Source: Puffinus mauretanicus (lineage: Eukaryota > Chordata > Aves > Procellariiformes > Procellariidae). From it: DNA of 64,000 bases. The first letter of the stretch is position 1, and each line of letters opens with the position of its first letter. Below, piece by piece: positions 60,461 through 64,000 of this stretch. The translations under genes were made by a program, and so were the position numbers. The stretch covers positions 62,001 to 126,000 of the forward strand of contig JAJKFH010000425.1 of the NCBI GenBank assembly GCA_023333565.1. Direction: 5' to 3'. Below the pieces are notes generated by a model. The model was not told the origin of the DNA, ran no database searches, and was given only the letters and a program-made list of their open reading frames with translations.

Positions 60461-62954
60461 TATAATTCTTTCCCCAACCACAGACTTCTATATATTTACC
60501 TGAATATATGTGTGTCTGAACAAAGAGTGCATGAGCAAACCCTGGTTATGGAGAGGACTGAACCATTGTGTGATTTCAGATATATGGATTTAAATCCAGA
60601 ATAATTGCATTGGCTTCAGAAGGCTTATTCTCGACTGACATTACTATAAGTGAGGGCAGCATCTAGACTGAAAACTTGACAGCAATTTATTATTCCAAAG
60701 TGACATATCTTACAGTGATTGTCCTTTTAAAATACCTGTAGTCTGATTCATCACCCTTTTAAAGCTATTCTTAGGATCTAAATTCCCAATACAGATTTCA
60801 GTAAGTTGTGAGGAAGTGTTAATAGTGAGCTCAAATATACCTGAAACTGTGGTGGATTATATTTGACTGATTCATGTAAACTAGCTTCTTGGAGAAAAAA
60901 ATATACACTGATGGATACTTAACAAAATTCATAGCAGTAAATAAAACTGCTTCTTTTTGACACAGGTTCAGCTCATTAAATCTCCAGTGGTCACGTTTCT
61001 GTGGCAGAAGTGGTATTCTATGTAACAATTACCAATTACTTTGGTAAATATAGTGGGTCTGTACAAAAGGACAACCTCATCTACATAAGACAACGAAACG
61101 TTTCCCCAGCATCTGTCCCACAGTGCTCTGCATGTGGTTTTCTGAACAAATAAATGGCTGAACTATGTGAGGAGCACCATTTATTAGACATTGCACTTTC
61201 TCCATTAAAATCTTCAAACAGAAGAGCTGCTGTCAATCACCTTCCATTGAGTAAGATCTTACCCAGATAAAATGTGTAGAGTGCTAAAATCTTTTTCAAC
61301 TATTTTTGCACATGTAAAGATGACTCCAGATCTGCCTGTATGAATTTTGGATGGTTGCCATACTTATGTAGCTATTTTAACTGCCAACATTTAATTTTCC
61401 TTTAGCTTTATACAGAAAGAGAAAGAAGAAAGGTGGGGGTCTGTGGAGAATGAGAGCACTGAATATTTTTAAAAGATAAATATATTTAAAAATTCAAAGA
61501 TGGTGTTAATTATAAAGAATTATAATTATAATCCATTTTGGGAGCAGCATGCTTGTTCCTCTAACCATTTTTGTCACCTCAGTTGGAGATAATTTAAATT
61601 TTAGCTGCAGTTTCTTTGTTTAACTGGATTTTTTACGCCTACTTCAGTTTCTGGGAAATAAGTGACATGCATAGTTTAGAGGGAGAGCCTGACCCCTTTG
61701 TATCATTGTGTTCCTGGAATTTAGGATTTCCACTTCTGAATAAGGCATATTTCACCCCTGGTGAAATCACTATAGCTGAATGGCATTGCCTGATAAAGGC
61801 CAGAAAGACAGAATTTTAATAAGCACCAAACTGCAGCTCTAAAATAACTTAGTGTGAAGTTTTACATATGTTTACAATGTTCATTACCCTACATACAAAT
61901 TTCAAAACAAGACAGACTGTTTACAATGTATGTAATCAGCTTGGTGTCTTGTAGCTGGAGTACTCCAAGGAACGAAACAATGAAAGCACCCAACAGAAGG
62001 GCCCTTCAACTTAATCTGTTAACTACAGTTTGTACCAGACCTTGGTAGGAATGGGAGGCCCCTGGCTAATCTTTTGACTTGGCTAAGTGGTTCTAGGCAC
62101 AGAGTTCACAATAAAATAATCAAAACTCAAGGGGTCCTTCAAAACAGCATATATTCAGTATTGAATCTCCTTATTAAAGAATGGAAGTCAACACTACATT
62201 TTAAAGTTATCCTGTTTGCATACAATGATTTTTTTTTCATAAATTGGTCAGTGAGGTGATGAAGATTATTATTTCACTGTTTTCTAATAATGGCATTTAT
62301 TATATATGTACTGATCCTGTATCTGTAAATATCGTAGTGAAATTTTACTCTGAAAAAGCCTTCAGATTAGATATATTTTTGGAACTGTGAGGTATATGTG
62401 AAGAGGTCTTAATAGATGAAGATTTCTGCATTTTTCCTCATAATCCTAATGTTGACTATATTTTTTAGTGTTGTTTTATCTCATAATGGTTGAAAATCTA
62501 AAATCTCAATTTTATTTTTTTTTTATCATAGATACTCCATTTGTTGCAAAATATTTAAAAAGAATGCTAAAAATATAATTTACTTCAAATGAGCTCTTTA
62601 GTCTGTGGCAGACTTAATAACAAAGACAGATTGATACACCCCAGAGGAACACTACATATAAAACCTTTCACTACAGTTGGGTAATGTTATGCATATATAG
62701 CAGTCACACAGATATTACTGCTACACTATTTGATAAAACTATTTAATCAATAATTTGGATTACCTTAGCTTTATGTTGAAGAGCATAGAACCTTTGCCTT
62801 AATTTCTGAGGGCAAAATTTGAAGTTATGTTGTCAGATGTGGTAATATGACAACATATGCTAATTCAACAAAGAAGGTATTTGTTTACAATCTGTACTCA
62901 GATGGCTAAAATGACTATGTGTGCCTTTGCAGCCTGGGTGGGTGGGGGGGAAGT

Positions 62955-62986
62955 AAAAAAAAAAAAAAAGTGTTGTTTTTTTTTTT
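62955..62986. repeat. A15 and T11 runs facing each other
   Basis: A15 (62955-62969), a short spacer GTGTTG, then T11 (62976-62986), able to fold back on itself. It follows a G-rich stretch at 62938-62950. Confidence 0.85.
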
Positions 62987-64000
62987 AAAGTAACATTGAA
63001 AATGCCTTTCATATACCCCTCCTTTCTTATAATCAGAAAATTATAGGCCAAAACCTCTGCTTGTGAAAATCAGCCTACATATACTGGTGTCAATGGGATT
63101 CTATTGATTTGTGCTGGCTGGTGATCAGTGCCAGTTATAACCATAGTTACAATATGCTTCGCTGTAATCATAACACACAGTATTTGTTCAATTAAGCCAA
63201 CATCTGGTGCAATGCAATGACTAGGAGTGGTAATTAAGTCTTTTTTTTTTTTTTCTTTTTTTTTAAAAGATCTGTGTTAGGCTGCTTTGTGTCTTAAAAA
63301 TACAGTGACAAGGATGATTATGCTATAAATGTAACATACTTGTTTTTCACAGATTCTGGTTGAAAATGTAACTGTTCTCCATATTTGCTTGCTTTGCCTT
63401 GCAAAATATGTTATAATGTACAATTGCTTTCAGCTGCCTTGGTCAGAGAATGTTTCCCTTGTGAGACTTCATGGAAACAAGGTCTACAATATCATTAAGG
63501 CTGTTCTTACTCAGTAAATTTAGGATGAGTCAGCCCTGCCCAGAAAGTAACTGGAGCACTCCTGAGAGGGAACATTTACCTAAAGATAGGATCTACCTCC
63601 CCCTCCTTACATAGCTGAGCTGCCAATCTACTGGGCGAGCCCAAAGCCAAATGCAATAGTCCTAAAAGGACTATTCCGAAGAGGAATGCCATTCCAGCTA
63701 CTAAATATTGATACCTCAAAAATAGGGGGAGAAGGGGAGTGTGTAGTTTTTCTTTGCTCCTGTGAAAGTGCATCAAGACTAGGAAAATAAATAAATAAAT
63801 AAAACACCAACAAAAATAGCAAAATCACAATGTTTCTGAAATAAGGCTATTATTTGGTTGCGTAGATATTCTTTGATTTTCTGATAGCTAGAAATAGCTA
63901 TAAGAAGCTCATTCAGGCATAAACTGGTTGGATTGTATAGACCATAGGTTTAAGAAACATGAAGGGAACAGCAATGAGAAGCAATTTATTACTGGAAGGA

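Larger units (their letters stand above)
58001..64000. other. unique non-coding DNA
   Basis: No exon or transposon is recognised. The block holds a 12-bp palindrome GGTCTTAAGACC (60164-60175), a 30-nt alternating purine-pyrimidine run (60335-60364), a duplicated 16-mer (60429-60460), an A15/T11 inverted pair (62955-62986), T14 and T9 runs (63241-63264) and a short (AAAT)n run near 63786-63801. Confidence 0.6.

Overview
The window is vertebrate nuclear DNA and almost certainly from a bird. The evidence is three CR1 LINE insertions with the octamer or pentamer 3' tails seen in avian CR1, three solo LTRs of an endogenous retrovirus family common in bird genomes (sense strand starts TGTCCTGGTTT and ends AAACCACGACA), very low repeat density elsewhere, strong CpG depletion and an A+T-rich background. 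A neoavian species is likely but cannot be proved from this sequence. No host protein-coding exon, rRNA, tRNA or CRISPR array could be recognised. The stretch reads as a gene desert or the interior of a very large intron.

Layout. 1-763 is unique A/T-rich DNA. 769-1372 is solo LTR 1 (minus strand, perfect 5-bp target duplication). 3484-8058 holds two CR1 elements in head-to-tail order on the minus strand. The proximal one (3484-5018) is 5'-truncated with a frameshifted ORF2. The distal one (5019 to about 8058) is nearly complete: the last ~30 codons of ORF1, then a 743-codon uninterrupted part of ORF2 (endonuclease plus reverse transcriptase). That frame breaks only where it enters a 350-bp patch dense with small indels. 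8059-21429 is unique sequence. 21430-22472 is an older plus-strand CR1 of another lineage with a (TATTC)n tail. 22473-30674 is unique. 30675-31249 is solo LTR 2 (minus, no target duplication). 31250-52691 is unique apart from a short CR1 3' relic at 35938-35999 and a CpG-rich patch at 45929-46236. 52697-53209 is solo LTR 3 (plus, perfect 5-bp duplication). 53215-64000 is unique.

How the parts relate. The only protein-coding capacity belongs to retrotransposons: ORF2 encodes the nuclease and polymerase that copy CR1 RNA into nicked DNA. The solo LTRs have lost all viral genes but keep a TATA-like box preceded by a CRE-like motif, and two of the three keep an ATTAAA polyadenylation signal, so they could act as stray promoters or terminators. 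Candidate host regulatory DNA is limited to the CpG-rich patch with a strong splice-donor match near 46140 and a few palindromic or homeodomain/SOX-like motifs. None of these can be confirmed without alignments or expression data.

I found no convincing new biological system. The points most worth checking are the CR1-CR1 junction with 6-bp microhomology, the probable assembly-error patch that breaks the young CR1 ORF2, the CpG-rich patch, and the hairpin acquired by LTR 1.
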